A stretch of 64,000 bases of DNA from Halolamina rubra (GTDB lineage Archaea > Halobacteriota > Halobacteria > Halobacteriales > Haloferacaceae), in NCBI RefSeq assembly GCF_000739555.1, contig NZ_BBJN01000052.1, positions 1 through 64,000 of the forward strand. The letters are read 5' to 3'. Positions 54,432 through 61,475 of this stretch are shown here, piece after piece. Positions within the stretch are counted from its first letter, which is position 1. Every line of letters begins with the position of its first letter. The notes under the pieces are model-generated. The model saw only the letters and a list, made by a program, of their open reading frames with translations, ran no database searches and was not told where the DNA came from. A program made the position numbers and the translations under genes.

Positions 54432-54456
54432 GGGAAGTAGGGTTGCGCATTGAGCG
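54432..54456 (+). repeat. 25-bp diverged repeat, copy 1
   Basis: GGGAAGTAGGGTTGCG and nine following bases match 55384-55408 at 20 of 25 positions. In both places it follows a plus-strand 14-bp motif by about 40-100 bp, suggesting an old duplication of an intergenic module. Confidence 0.5.
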
Positions 54457-54494
54457 CCAGAAGACACTTCCGTGACAGTACCGAGATATTGGCC

Positions 54495-55094
54495 ATGTCT
54501 CCTCGTTCTGTACTCAGCGTTCTCGCGCTCGTCGTCGCAGTCTCGCTGATTGGTGCACCGTTGACAATGCATGATTGGGGCGAGAAGGCGGGCATCCGTG
54601 CCGAGCCAATCGAGAACACGTCAAGTGTATCTGAGGAGACACCGGTACTACAGTACGAATCGCTATCCCCGAACGCACAGCAGGCGATTCGCGTAGCGAT
54701 TCAACGGGATGGAGTCACGATATACGGCACGGAGGACTGGCCGGATGAGTTCGCGTACACCGACGTGTTGAGGCAATATGTGGTCGTCTATGAGGGACAA
54801 CCCTACCGAGTAACAACAGCTGGAGGAATCGGAGTGGGTAAAGACCCGGTCGAACGGACGGCGTTCCAGTTGCCGTTCGTCGGCTACGGACTATTCCTGC
54901 TGTACGTCAAGCGTCAAACCGACCGCGACGACCTTTCACCCCGAACACCCGGAGCATTCGTTGGCATCGGGGCATCCTTCCACCTGCTCGGCCCGGAGTT
55001 CGACTTCTGGATGCTCAGTCCCATTGGATTCTCCGCACTCGGGTTTATCGGATTCCTCGTCATCGGCTGGTGGTCAATTCGTGACGCACTATAG
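54495..55094 (+). CDS. membrane protein of the element (DUF7979-like)
   Basis: 199 residues. N-terminal hydrophobic helix (SVLSVLALVVAVSLIGAPL), an ectodomain of about 80 residues with YESLSPNAQQAIRVAIQRDG and VLRQYVVVYEGQPYRV, a pattern seen in haloarchaeal membrane proteins, then two or three C-terminal helices. The ATG at 54495 sits directly before the first helix. More A/T-rich codons than the host. Role in the element unknown. Confidence 0.68.
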   Translation: MSPRSVLSVLALVVAVSLIGAPLTMHDWGEKAGIRAEPIENTSSVSEETPVLQYESLSPNAQQAIRVAIQRDGVTIYGTEDWPDEFAYTDVLRQYVVVYEGQPYRVTTAGGIGVGKDPVERTAFQLPFVGYGLFLLYVKRQTDRDDLSPRTPGAFVGIGASFHLLGPEFDFWMLSPIGFSALGFIGFLVIGWWSIRDAL

Positions 55095-55410
55095 GTTGCC
55101 ACGCCGTTGATACTGAGTGATTTTGTGTGGCTCCTGTACTTACCAAAGACCGAGAGAATGACCACGTAGTGGTTGCCGACTCAATGGCGTGATTCTCTTT
55201 ATAAGCACCAACACGCGTCTGTCACCACCATCCCGCCGCAGTACGTCGGTTCTTGCACAATAACTTAGTAGGGGGATGGGGGTGTTGTGTGTAGTAGGTA
55301 GATGGGGGGAGAGAGTGTGTGAACCAGAGGGAATCAACACATCGAGGGTGGGTGCCAACCAGCTAATCTGGAGTGAAACAGCCGGTAAGTGGGGTTGCGA
55401 ATATAGCGAA
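55095..55410. other. intergenic region of the element
   Basis: No supported gene. Holds CTGTACTTACCAAAG (55134-55148, repeated with one change at 55858-55872), a TATA-like TTTATAAG (about 55199-55206), G-tracts of 5, 5 and 6 (55271-55319), a 14-bp motif copy (55333-55346) and the second 25-bp repeat copy (55384-55408). Confidence 0.6.
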
Positions 55411-55821
55411 TTAGCCGAGTGCTTGTTTGAACTCTATCCCATCTTCCTTGATTTGGACACTAAGGTACCCGCTTCCGTCCCCCCATTCAGATTTCGGTAA
55501 AATGTCCATCTCGTGTTGACCTTCATTCCCGTCCTCGGTTCTGACAACGAGTCTCTTCATTCCTCCCTCATCGTACATTTGCTCGTACTCGTGCGCTTCG
55601 CTCGGCTGAATCGTCTGTCTGTCGTTGAATACGCGTTCTTCAGATTCTGATTCGATGTTATACAGTTCAATTGTGACAGTCACCGGGTTCGGTCGAGCAT
55701 TGTACACCCGCACCTGTGGGTCGTCATCCTTCAAACAGCCAGCCAATCCGATGGTCACGGATGAAATGGCTACTGACGTAAACAGCCGACGTGGGATAGA
55801 TTTCCCCCGTCCAGAACTCAT
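55411..55821 (-). CDS. lipoprotein of the element
   Basis: 136 residues with a twin-Arg-containing signal (IPRRLFTSVAISSVTIGLAGC, lipobox Cys29) and an acidic beta-type domain (VRVYNARPNPVTVTIELYN). Resembles small haloarchaeal lipoproteins with an immunoglobulin-like fold, without family assignment. The inverted repeat CGGTAAGT...ACTTACCG lies 22-48 nt upstream of its ATG. Confidence 0.7.
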   Translation of the reverse strand: MSSGRGKSIPRRLFTSVAISSVTIGLAGCLKDDDPQVRVYNARPNPVTVTIELYNIESESEERVFNDRQTIQPSEAHEYEQMYDEGGMKRLVVRTEDGNEGQHEMDILPKSEWGDGSGYLSVQIKEDGIEFKQALG

Positions 55822-55842
55822 TGGATGTTGTTCAAGTGGCTC

Positions 55843-55869
55843 CGGTAAGTGCTTTGTCTGTACTTACCG
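55843..55869. promoter_or_regulatory. inverted repeat upstream of the lipoprotein gene
   Basis: CGGTAAGT (55843-55850) and ACTTACCG (55862-55869) are perfect 8-bp arms, 11 nt apart, starting 21 nt before the lipoprotein start. Position fits an operator. The rest of the 353-bp gap (55822-56174) holds three 14-bp motif copies and module B, but no gene. Confidence 0.5.
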
Positions 55870-56109
55870 AAGCGACTCACCACATCGAGCGGCGATCACC
55901 ACTTGCCTGAGCCGCCAAAATCACCGTGTGCTGAGTCTGCCAAATCCGGGTGTATGGAGGGTCTGATTGCGAAGCATCTCACCCCATCTTACTCTCCATG
56001 CGATTCACCGCATCGAGGAGTCTGGAACCACAGCTCGCTCTATGAAGTGAATCGCACGAAGTGAAACACCTGTGCGTTGTGGAGTATCTTGCGGAGACGA
56101 ACTCCCCAC

Positions 56110-56174
56110 CTCGATGCATCGAATCACGCTTTTCGGAACCCTGCCTCTACTACACTATACCCTGCCTTCCGAAA
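56110..56174. repeat. element inverted-repeat module B
   Basis: 14-bp motif (56110-56123, minus), TTTTCGGAA (56130-56138), 28-nt spacer with ACTATA at spacer positions 16-21, and TTCCGAAA (56167-56174), which abuts the helicase stop codon. Arms, spacer length and ACTATA offset are the same as in module A. Confidence 0.75.
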
Positions 56175-58025
56175 TCACTCGGAGAACTCGACGTGGCCGT
56201 ACTTTGGTGCTTCGTCGAGGCAAACGTTTGAGAAGTGGAGGGCGTTACCTCGACCACCCTGCCAACTGTCGAGATACCCCTGTTTCACGAGAGTCTTGAG
56301 GTGCTTACGCGCGTATCGGTCAGATATCGCCACACGGTCGGCTATGTCTCCCACTTTCCACTCCCGTGTAGGCCAATCGTCAAGCGCATAGATTGCCTCG
56401 ATTACCTTCCTCATCCCGTCCTTTTGGGTCATCCATGAGTCAACCGAGACGAGCCGCTTCTCCGGCTCTACCCACTCCGGGAGAGCTGACGTATGGACGT
56501 ACACGGTTGCCCCCTTCTCGCCATGCCTCTCCTCCCGCCCAAAGCGCATCACCGCTTGCAGGACTTCGTTCTGAACAAGCGCCTCCATGACGGAGTTTCC
56601 GAAGAATCCGTAGTCGGTAGACTTGCCTTCGGTACCTTCTCGTCGTTCTGCGGAATGACCAGCGAGTGCGCTCCACTTCTCGATCACGTCGTCACCGGGA
56701 TGAGGATTCCCGAGGATGATGCCGAGTCGTGTCGTTCCGAAGGCGTTGCTCCCTTTGAGGTTCCCGTAGTTCTCGGTCTTCGATGCCAACGCGTCCAACC
56801 CGTGATTGTCGTACTGGTTGAGGCCCTTCTTGGAGGTGATAACCCCCGGGGTTCTCCCTTCGAGTTCCCCTATTTTTTCGACAACCGGAATGTCCACCGT
56901 TGGGGAGACACCCTCACCGCCCTGATAGGCGTTCCAGTTCTCCGTGGTCTGTACGATTTCGAGTCCGAGAACATCCTCAAGATACGACTGCTTTTGCCCG
57001 TCATCGAGGAGCGGAATCCGTTCGATTTCGTCACCCATTACGAGTTCCCACAGTTCGATGACCGGCGTTCCATCGAGGGCTACAACGCTCTCCGCTTCTT
57101 CGAGATTAGGTGGTAGCAGGAACGACCATTCGTGTTCGGTGTAACCAGCGGCAACCTTTCCGTCACCGAGATCGGCGTGTCGCCATCGGTTATCCAGTCG
57201 CTCTTTTTCCAAGTTCGCCATCGTCATCAATGGGCCGAGAGTGTGAGCCGATGAGTTCGCGCTTCGGAGAACGTGGGTGGCGTCGTAGTGTGACCAAACA
57301 TCCTGCTTCCACGCTTCGACTTCAGCAATCGACTCAGACTGACTTTGTAGGAGATCTTCGTAGTCGCGGAACGGTAGTCGATCTTCCTGCTCTACGTAGG
57401 CACTTACAGCCGGTGCGACTTTTCCCGTGAACTCTTGGACGAACGCATCGCCGGGGAACTCATCAATGGCGACGTACCGTTCATCTGTCCAGTCAGTCTG
57501 GTATGCGTGGAGATAGTGTCCGAGGAGAACATCGTAAGCATCGGTGTCGAGGTCGAGTTTCTCGAGGAAGGAACACCGTCCCTTGTGTTGACAGGGAAGA
57601 CGTTCCCCGAGAAGTCTGCTGGCCTGCTGGTGAATCGTTTTCCCCTTGATTCCTTGGCGATACAACCCGAGAATTATCTTTGTTCTGGCATCTTCGGGTT
57701 CTCCATCGGCGTCAAGTGACACGCTCGCACAGTCCCGATGGAAAGAAGGGAGCCGTTGGACGGAAAGATCAAGATCGTCTTCCGCGCACCACTCCTCGTA
57801 CTCGTCCAAAAGGTCATGTCGCGGCGCGAAGACCGTTATCTGGTTTTCCGTTTCAGCGGCCCACTTCAGAACTCCGTAGCTCTTACCCGAGGCAGGAAGC
57901 GCCTCGATGAGCGCAATCTCTGAGGTGGAGAATCCCTGTCGAATCACGTCGTCTCGGCGGCGTCGAACACGTTCTTTCGTCAGCTCTCCCGTCAGTTCTT
58001 GTGGTGTAGATAGTTCTACAGACAT
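56175..58025 (-). CDS. P-loop helicase-like protein of the element with C-terminal winged helix
   Basis: 616 residues. Walker A is ALPASGKS (42-49), Walker B is RYVAIDEF (Asp188-Glu189). A Cys/His group (CQHKGRC, about 145-151) lies between them. The middle part (VVALDGTPVIELW, GVITSKKGLNQYD, FGTTRLGIILGNPHPGDDVIEKW, VLQAVMRFGRE) resembles SF2-type helicase motifs including an Arg finger-like QAVMRFGR. Residues about 545-600 form a winged helix (WKVGDIADRVAISDRYARKHLKTLV). Probably the element's replication helicase/initiator. ATG 58023-58025 chosen over one eight codons upstream. Confidence 0.72.
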   Translation of the reverse strand: MSVELSTPQELTGELTKERVRRRRDDVIRQGFSTSEIALIEALPASGKSYGVLKWAAETENQITVFAPRHDLLDEYEEWCAEDDLDLSVQRLPSFHRDCASVSLDADGEPEDARTKIILGLYRQGIKGKTIHQQASRLLGERLPCQHKGRCSFLEKLDLDTDAYDVLLGHYLHAYQTDWTDERYVAIDEFPGDAFVQEFTGKVAPAVSAYVEQEDRLPFRDYEDLLQSQSESIAEVEAWKQDVWSHYDATHVLRSANSSAHTLGPLMTMANLEKERLDNRWRHADLGDGKVAAGYTEHEWSFLLPPNLEEAESVVALDGTPVIELWELVMGDEIERIPLLDDGQKQSYLEDVLGLEIVQTTENWNAYQGGEGVSPTVDIPVVEKIGELEGRTPGVITSKKGLNQYDNHGLDALASKTENYGNLKGSNAFGTTRLGIILGNPHPGDDVIEKWSALAGHSAERREGTEGKSTDYGFFGNSVMEALVQNEVLQAVMRFGREERHGEKGATVYVHTSALPEWVEPEKRLVSVDSWMTQKDGMRKVIEAIYALDDWPTREWKVGDIADRVAISDRYARKHLKTLVKQGYLDSWQGGRGNALHFSNVCLDEAPKYGHVEFSE

Positions 58026-58572
58026 GGTTGTCGAAAGGAAATGAGACACGCAGGACGTACGTCTCTCCCTCGATGCGTCGAACCAGCCGACGAAACACGA
58101 CAGTTACGACTGGTAGGGTAGGAGTCCCGCGAGAATCTGCCTTCACTCTACAGAGGGCTTCCAGCAGGATATAGCTACCGAAAACCCGCCGACTGCATCG
58201 GGTTTCTACAAAGAATGGAGGATAGTCTTAGGTGGTCGAACCCTTGGGGTTGGGCCGGAGAAGTAGCTTGAACCCGCTACTCCATTCCGAACTTCTTGTG
58301 GCGAACCTACTGCTACCTACGACCGATTGCGTGCCGAGATGCTCTTGAATCCAGCAACAGATTCCGCGCGCGCTCGATGCGGTGAACTCTATGGTGTCGG
58401 TGCCAGCCGGCGACGGCTAAGGAACAATCCCGGTATAGCGTCGAGCCTCACCACATACGAAACGAACTGACGCCGATTTTGGGTGTGTTTCCGAACCTTA
58501 TAGTGGGTCTAACCCGTAGAAAGTAACAGCTTAGCCGCTAACAGTCTGACTCCGGTTCAGTCCTTCGGAAAA
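58026..58572. other. right-hand intergenic region of the element
   Basis: About 550 bp with no supported gene. Contains 14-bp motif copies at 58069-58082 and 58373-58386, a tRNA-3'-end-like fragment at 58252-58280, and TTTCCGAACCTTATAG near 58490. Candidate origin or regulatory region because it lies upstream of the helicase gene. Confidence 0.5.
58252..58280 (-). repeat. degenerate tRNA-3'-end-like fragment
   Basis: GGGCCGGAGAAGTAGCTTG and the following AACCCGCTAC read on the minus strand as a T-arm (5-bp stem GTAGC/GCTAC around GGGTTCAA) followed by CCGGCCC, like the tRNA-Lys acceptor end. The rest of a tRNA is absent. Confidence 0.4.
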
Positions 58573-58600
58573 CGGGCCGGAAGGGATTTGAACCCTCGAC
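58567..58600. repeat. att direct repeat, tRNA-proximal copy (34 bp)
   Basis: Perfect match to 53081-53114. Overlaps the acceptor stem and T-arm of the intact tRNA-Lys, so the crossover regenerated the gene. Confidence 0.85.
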
Positions 58601-58646
58601 CGACGGATTAAGAGTCCGTCGCTCTCCCTAACTGAGCTACCGGCCC
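58573..58646 (-). tRNA. tRNA-Lys (anticodon CTT)
   Basis: 74 nt on the minus strand. Acceptor stem GGGCCGG/CCGGCCC with discriminator G, D-arm TAGCTCAGTTAGGGAGAGC, anticodon stem-loop with loop CTCTTAA (anticodon CTT, complement of 58610-58612), T-arm GAGGGTTCAAATCCCTT. CCA is not encoded. The 3' end is the integration site of the element to its left. Confidence 0.97.
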
Positions 58647-58745
58647 TCACAACCACATCCCGGCGGGCCGATAAAGAGGGTTTCCTTTTCGCGCCGGACC
58701 GAACGGTGGACCTTAAGTGTCGTCCCGCGGAAATCCCGGTAACTC

Positions 58746-60197
58746 ATGAGCACCGGGGTCAGCATCTCCTCGATGTCGTCGTACGCCATTCTCGGCTGCG
58801 GGAGCGTGGGCCACGCCGTCGCCGAGTCGCTCGACGCCGAGGGGAAGGACGTCCTCATCCTCGACAAGGACGAGAGCCGCGTCGAGGCGCTGCGGGATCA
58901 GGACCTCAACGCCGTGGTGCAGGACATCGCCACCCCGGGCGTCGTCGACGCCGTCGCCGACCGGGACGTGCTGCTGATCCTCTCCTCCGACGTGGAGGCG
59001 AACAAGGCCGCCGTCGAGTCGATCCGGGAGCGCGACGAGGACCAGTTCATCGTCGTCCGGGCATCCGACCCAGTCAGCGGCGACGAGCTCCGGGAGCTCG
59101 GCGCCGACGTGGTGATCAACCCCTCCGAGGTGATCGCCGACTCCGCGCTGCGCACCCTGGAGTCCGGCGAAATGGAGTACAAGGCGCGCCAGCTCGCGGA
59201 GATCCTGCGCAACGCCGACGGCGACCTCGCGATCCTGACCCACCACAGCCCGGACCCGGACTCGATCGCCAGCGCGGTCGCGCTGCGGGCGATCGCCGAG
59301 AGCTACGACGTGGAGGCGGACATCCTCTACGACGGCGACATCGGCCACCAGGAGAACCGCGCGTTCGTCAACCTGCTCGGGATCGAGCTCACCGAGCGCG
59401 ACGAGGCGCCCGCGCTCTCCTCCTACGGCGCGCTCGCGCTGGTCGACCACATGAAGAGCGGCGAGCTGGACATCGACGCGCCGATCGACGTGTTCATCGA
59501 CCACTACGAGCCCGAGGAAGAGATCGACGCCGCGTTCGTCGACGTACGGCCGAACGTCTCCTCGACGTCGACGATCCTGACGAAGTACATGCAGGAGTTC
59601 GACATCTCGCCTGGGAAGGAGGTGGCCACCGCGCTCCTGTACGGCATCCGGGCGGAGACGCTCGACTTCAAGCGCGACACCACGCCCGCCGACCTCACCG
59701 CCGCCGCCTACCTCTACCCGTTCGCCGACCACGAGACGCTCGAGCAGGTCGAGTCGCCGTCGATGTCGCCGGAGACGCTCGACGTGCTCGCGGAGGCGAT
59801 CCAGAACCGCGACGTGCAGGGGAGCCACCTCGTCTCCAACGCGGGGTTCATCCGCGACCGCGACGCGCTCACGCAGGCGGCCTCCCACCTGCTGAACCTG
59901 GAGGGGATCACCACCACCGCGGTGTTCGGCATCGCCGAGGACACGATCTACCTCTCGGCGCGCTCGAAGGACATCCGGCTCAACATCGGGAAGGTGCTCC
60001 AGGACGCCTTCGGCGAGATCGGCGAGGCCGCGGGCCACTCCACGCAGGCAAGCGTCGAGATCCCCCTCGGCGTGTTCGGCGGCATCGAGACGACCGAGGA
60101 GAACCGCGACACGCTGCTCACCCTCGCCGAGGAGGCGGTTCGGCGGAAACTGTTCGAGGCGATGGGCGTCGAAGGCGAGGCGAGCAACGGGTCGTAG
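58746..60197 (+). CDS. RCK/TrkA-N plus DHH phosphoesterase
   Basis: 483 residues. N-terminal TrkA-N/RCK-type Rossmann domain (SYAILGCGSVGHAVAESL, about 11-28; then LILDKDESRVEAL). The DHH domain carries LTHHSPDPDSIASA (about 167-180), VDHMKSG and the FIDHYEPEE motif, and a DHHA1-like C terminus (HLLNLEGITTTAVFGIAEDTIYLSARS). Such proteins hydrolyse nucleotide phosphodiesters, and cyclic-di-AMP or short RNA are plausible substrates; neither is proven here. Two in-frame ATGs (58746, 58773) are possible. A 35-bp repeat begins right after the stop. Confidence 0.87.
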   Translation: MSTGVSISSMSSYAILGCGSVGHAVAESLDAEGKDVLILDKDESRVEALRDQDLNAVVQDIATPGVVDAVADRDVLLILSSDVEANKAAVESIRERDEDQFIVVRASDPVSGDELRELGADVVINPSEVIADSALRTLESGEMEYKARQLAEILRNADGDLAILTHHSPDPDSIASAVALRAIAESYDVEADILYDGDIGHQENRAFVNLLGIELTERDEAPALSSYGALALVDHMKSGELDIDAPIDVFIDHYEPEEEIDAAFVDVRPNVSSTSTILTKYMQEFDISPGKEVATALLYGIRAETLDFKRDTTPADLTAAAYLYPFADHETLEQVESPSMSPETLDVLAEAIQNRDVQGSHLVSNAGFIRDRDALTQAASHLLNLEGITTTAVFGIAEDTIYLSARSKDIRLNIGKVLQDAFGEIGEAAGHSTQASVEIPLGVFGGIETTEENRDTLLTLAEEAVRRKLFEAMGVEGEASNGS

Positions 60198-60198
60198 A

Positions 60199-60306
60199 AC
60201 TGCTCGGGCGACGACGGTCAGCCGCCGGAGGAGACTGCTCCCGCGGCGACGGTCAGCCGCCTGAGGAGGCTACCCACCATCGGCGACGGACAACCGCCGC
60301 GGAGAA
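60199..60306. repeat. 35-bp tandem repeat after the DHH gene
   Basis: Units 60199-60233 and 60234-60268 match at 31 of 35 positions, each starting ACTGCTC and containing ACGGTCAGCCGCC. A third, degenerate unit of about 38 bp follows. The array starts two bases after the stop codon of the DHH gene. Confidence 0.75.
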
Positions 60307-60340
60307 CCGACCTCGCGGCCGTCGACGCTCCGCAGGAGAA

Positions 60341-60631
60341 CTACGCCAGCGTCTCTTCGGCCTCTTCGGGCCCCTTGAGTCGCTCGATGATGTCGTTGAT
60401 CAGGATCACGTCGCCGACGGCGCGGACCCAGCGGTACGGGATCATCACGCCCTTCCCGCGTTCGATGTTGCCCTGGAACAGCTCGGTGTTCAGATCCGCG
60501 AGCGCCAGCCCCGTCACCTGCTCGGCGCCGAGGTCGAGCCGGACGTCCTCGACTTCGCCGACGAAAACCCCGTTGTTGGAGTAGACCTCCCGACCCACGA
60601 GCGCGGTGATCTCTTGGGAATCCACGTTCAT
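60341..60631 (-). CDS. PRC-barrel protein, CdpB1-like
   Basis: 96 residues forming one PRC-barrel: ITALVGREVYSNNGVFVGEVEDVRLDLG and VMIPYRWVRAVGDVILIND. Length and position beside an RCK-DHH gene match the haloarchaeal cell-division protein CdpB1, which modulates FtsZ-based division through SepF. I infer that identity from recall of the neighbourhood, not from a search. ATG 60629-60631. Confidence 0.82.
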   Translation of the reverse strand: MNVDSQEITALVGREVYSNNGVFVGEVEDVRLDLGAEQVTGLALADLNTELFQGNIERGKGVMIPYRWVRAVGDVILINDIIERLKGPEEAEETLA

Positions 60632-60717
60632 ACCCCGGCCGACGAACCGGCGGACAATAATACTTCGCTGTCCCCCTCGCCACAACGCACTTGCTCGCGG
60701 CACCCGACTACGCAGCC

Positions 60718-61464
60718 ATGGTCGAGATACGCGTGACCGACGACTCGGTCGACCCGACGGGCGCGACGCTGATCGAGGGGATGCCGGGCGTCGGCCTGGT
60801 CGGCAAGATCGCCACCGATCACGTGATCGAGAGCAGCGAGATGACGGAGTTCGCCAGCGTGCGCGGCGACGGCATCCCGCCGGTCACGGTGTTCGACGGC
60901 GACGAGCGCGACGTGCACTCCCCGATCCGGCTGTACGCCGACGACGACGCCGACCTGATCGCGCTGCGCAGCGACGTGCCGGTCCACGTGATGGACGCGC
61001 CGCTGTTCACCGAACGAATCACCGAGTGGATCGTCGACCACGACGTGCTCCCGATCTACCTCGGCGGACTCCCCGCGGAGCGCGGCGCCGACGAGGTGCC
61101 GTCGATCGAGGGGATCGGCGTCGGCGCCGGACGGGACCGCCTCGACGAGGCGTCGGTCGCGCCGCCCGACGACGGCGGGATGATCTCCGGCCCGCCCGGG
61201 GCGCTGCTCTCGGAGGCCGCCGACGGCGACGTCGACGCCGTGGGGCTGATGGTCGACACCGACCCGCGGTTCCCCGACCCGCAGGGCGCCCACGCGCTGA
61301 TCGAGCAGGGGATCAACCCCGTCGCCGGCGCCGCGGTCGAGACGGAGCGACTGCTCGATCAGGCCGAGGAGATCATGGAGCGTCGCAAGGAGCTGGCCAA
61401 ACAGATGCAGCAGGCCGACCAGCACAAGTCCTCGCAGGTGTCCCGGACCGGAATGTACCAGTAA
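60718..61464 (+). CDS. PAC2 family proteasome-assembly-chaperone-like protein
   Basis: 248 residues. PAC2 pattern: LIEGMPGVGLVGKIATDHVIE near the N terminus and LPIYLGGLPAERG, GLMVDTDPRFPDPQGAHALIE later. The family includes proteasome assembly chaperones, and archaeal members may act similarly. C-terminal coiled coil (LLDQAEEIMERRKELAKQMQQA). Starts 86 bp from the divergent PRC-barrel gene. Confidence 0.88.
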   Translation: MVEIRVTDDSVDPTGATLIEGMPGVGLVGKIATDHVIESSEMTEFASVRGDGIPPVTVFDGDERDVHSPIRLYADDDADLIALRSDVPVHVMDAPLFTERITEWIVDHDVLPIYLGGLPAERGADEVPSIEGIGVGAGRDRLDEASVAPPDDGGMISGPPGALLSEAADGDVDAVGLMVDTDPRFPDPQGAHALIEQGINPVAGAAVETERLLDQAEEIMERRKELAKQMQQADQHKSSQVSRTGMYQ

Positions 61465-61475
61465 CGGCGGCGCAG

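Larger units (their letters stand above)
54254..58386. repeat. eight dispersed copies of a 14-bp motif (TTCACCGCATCGAG)
   Basis: Plus-strand copies: 54322-54335, 55333-55346, 55876-55889, 56004-56017. Minus-strand copies: 54254-54267, 56110-56123, 58069-58082, 58373-58386. The copies at 56004 and 58373 are exact; others match 10-13 of 14 positions and all end in CATCGAG. All lie between genes of the integrated element and I saw none outside it. Candidate operators or replication iterons. Confidence 0.75.
53081..58600. mobile_element. integrated element in tRNA-Lys (about 5.5 kb)
   Basis: Bounded by a perfect 34-bp direct repeat derived from the tRNA-Lys 3' end, with a tyrosine integrase beside the displaced copy. 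Visibly more A+T-rich than the flanks, with long intergenic regions. Cargo: integrase, membrane protein, lipoprotein, P-loop helicase-like protein. No capsid, spike or portal gene is recognisable, so an integrated plasmid or satellite-like element is more likely than a complete provirus. Confidence 0.85.

Noticed and set aside
55276-55500. 74-codon plus-strand ORF in the element
   Set aside because: Overlaps the lipoprotein gene antisense, low-complexity start and no homology pattern, although a TATA-like box lies upstream.
57883-58146. 87-codon minus-strand ORF over the helicase start
   Set aside because: Out-of-frame overlap with the helicase N terminus and Arg-rich shadow composition.
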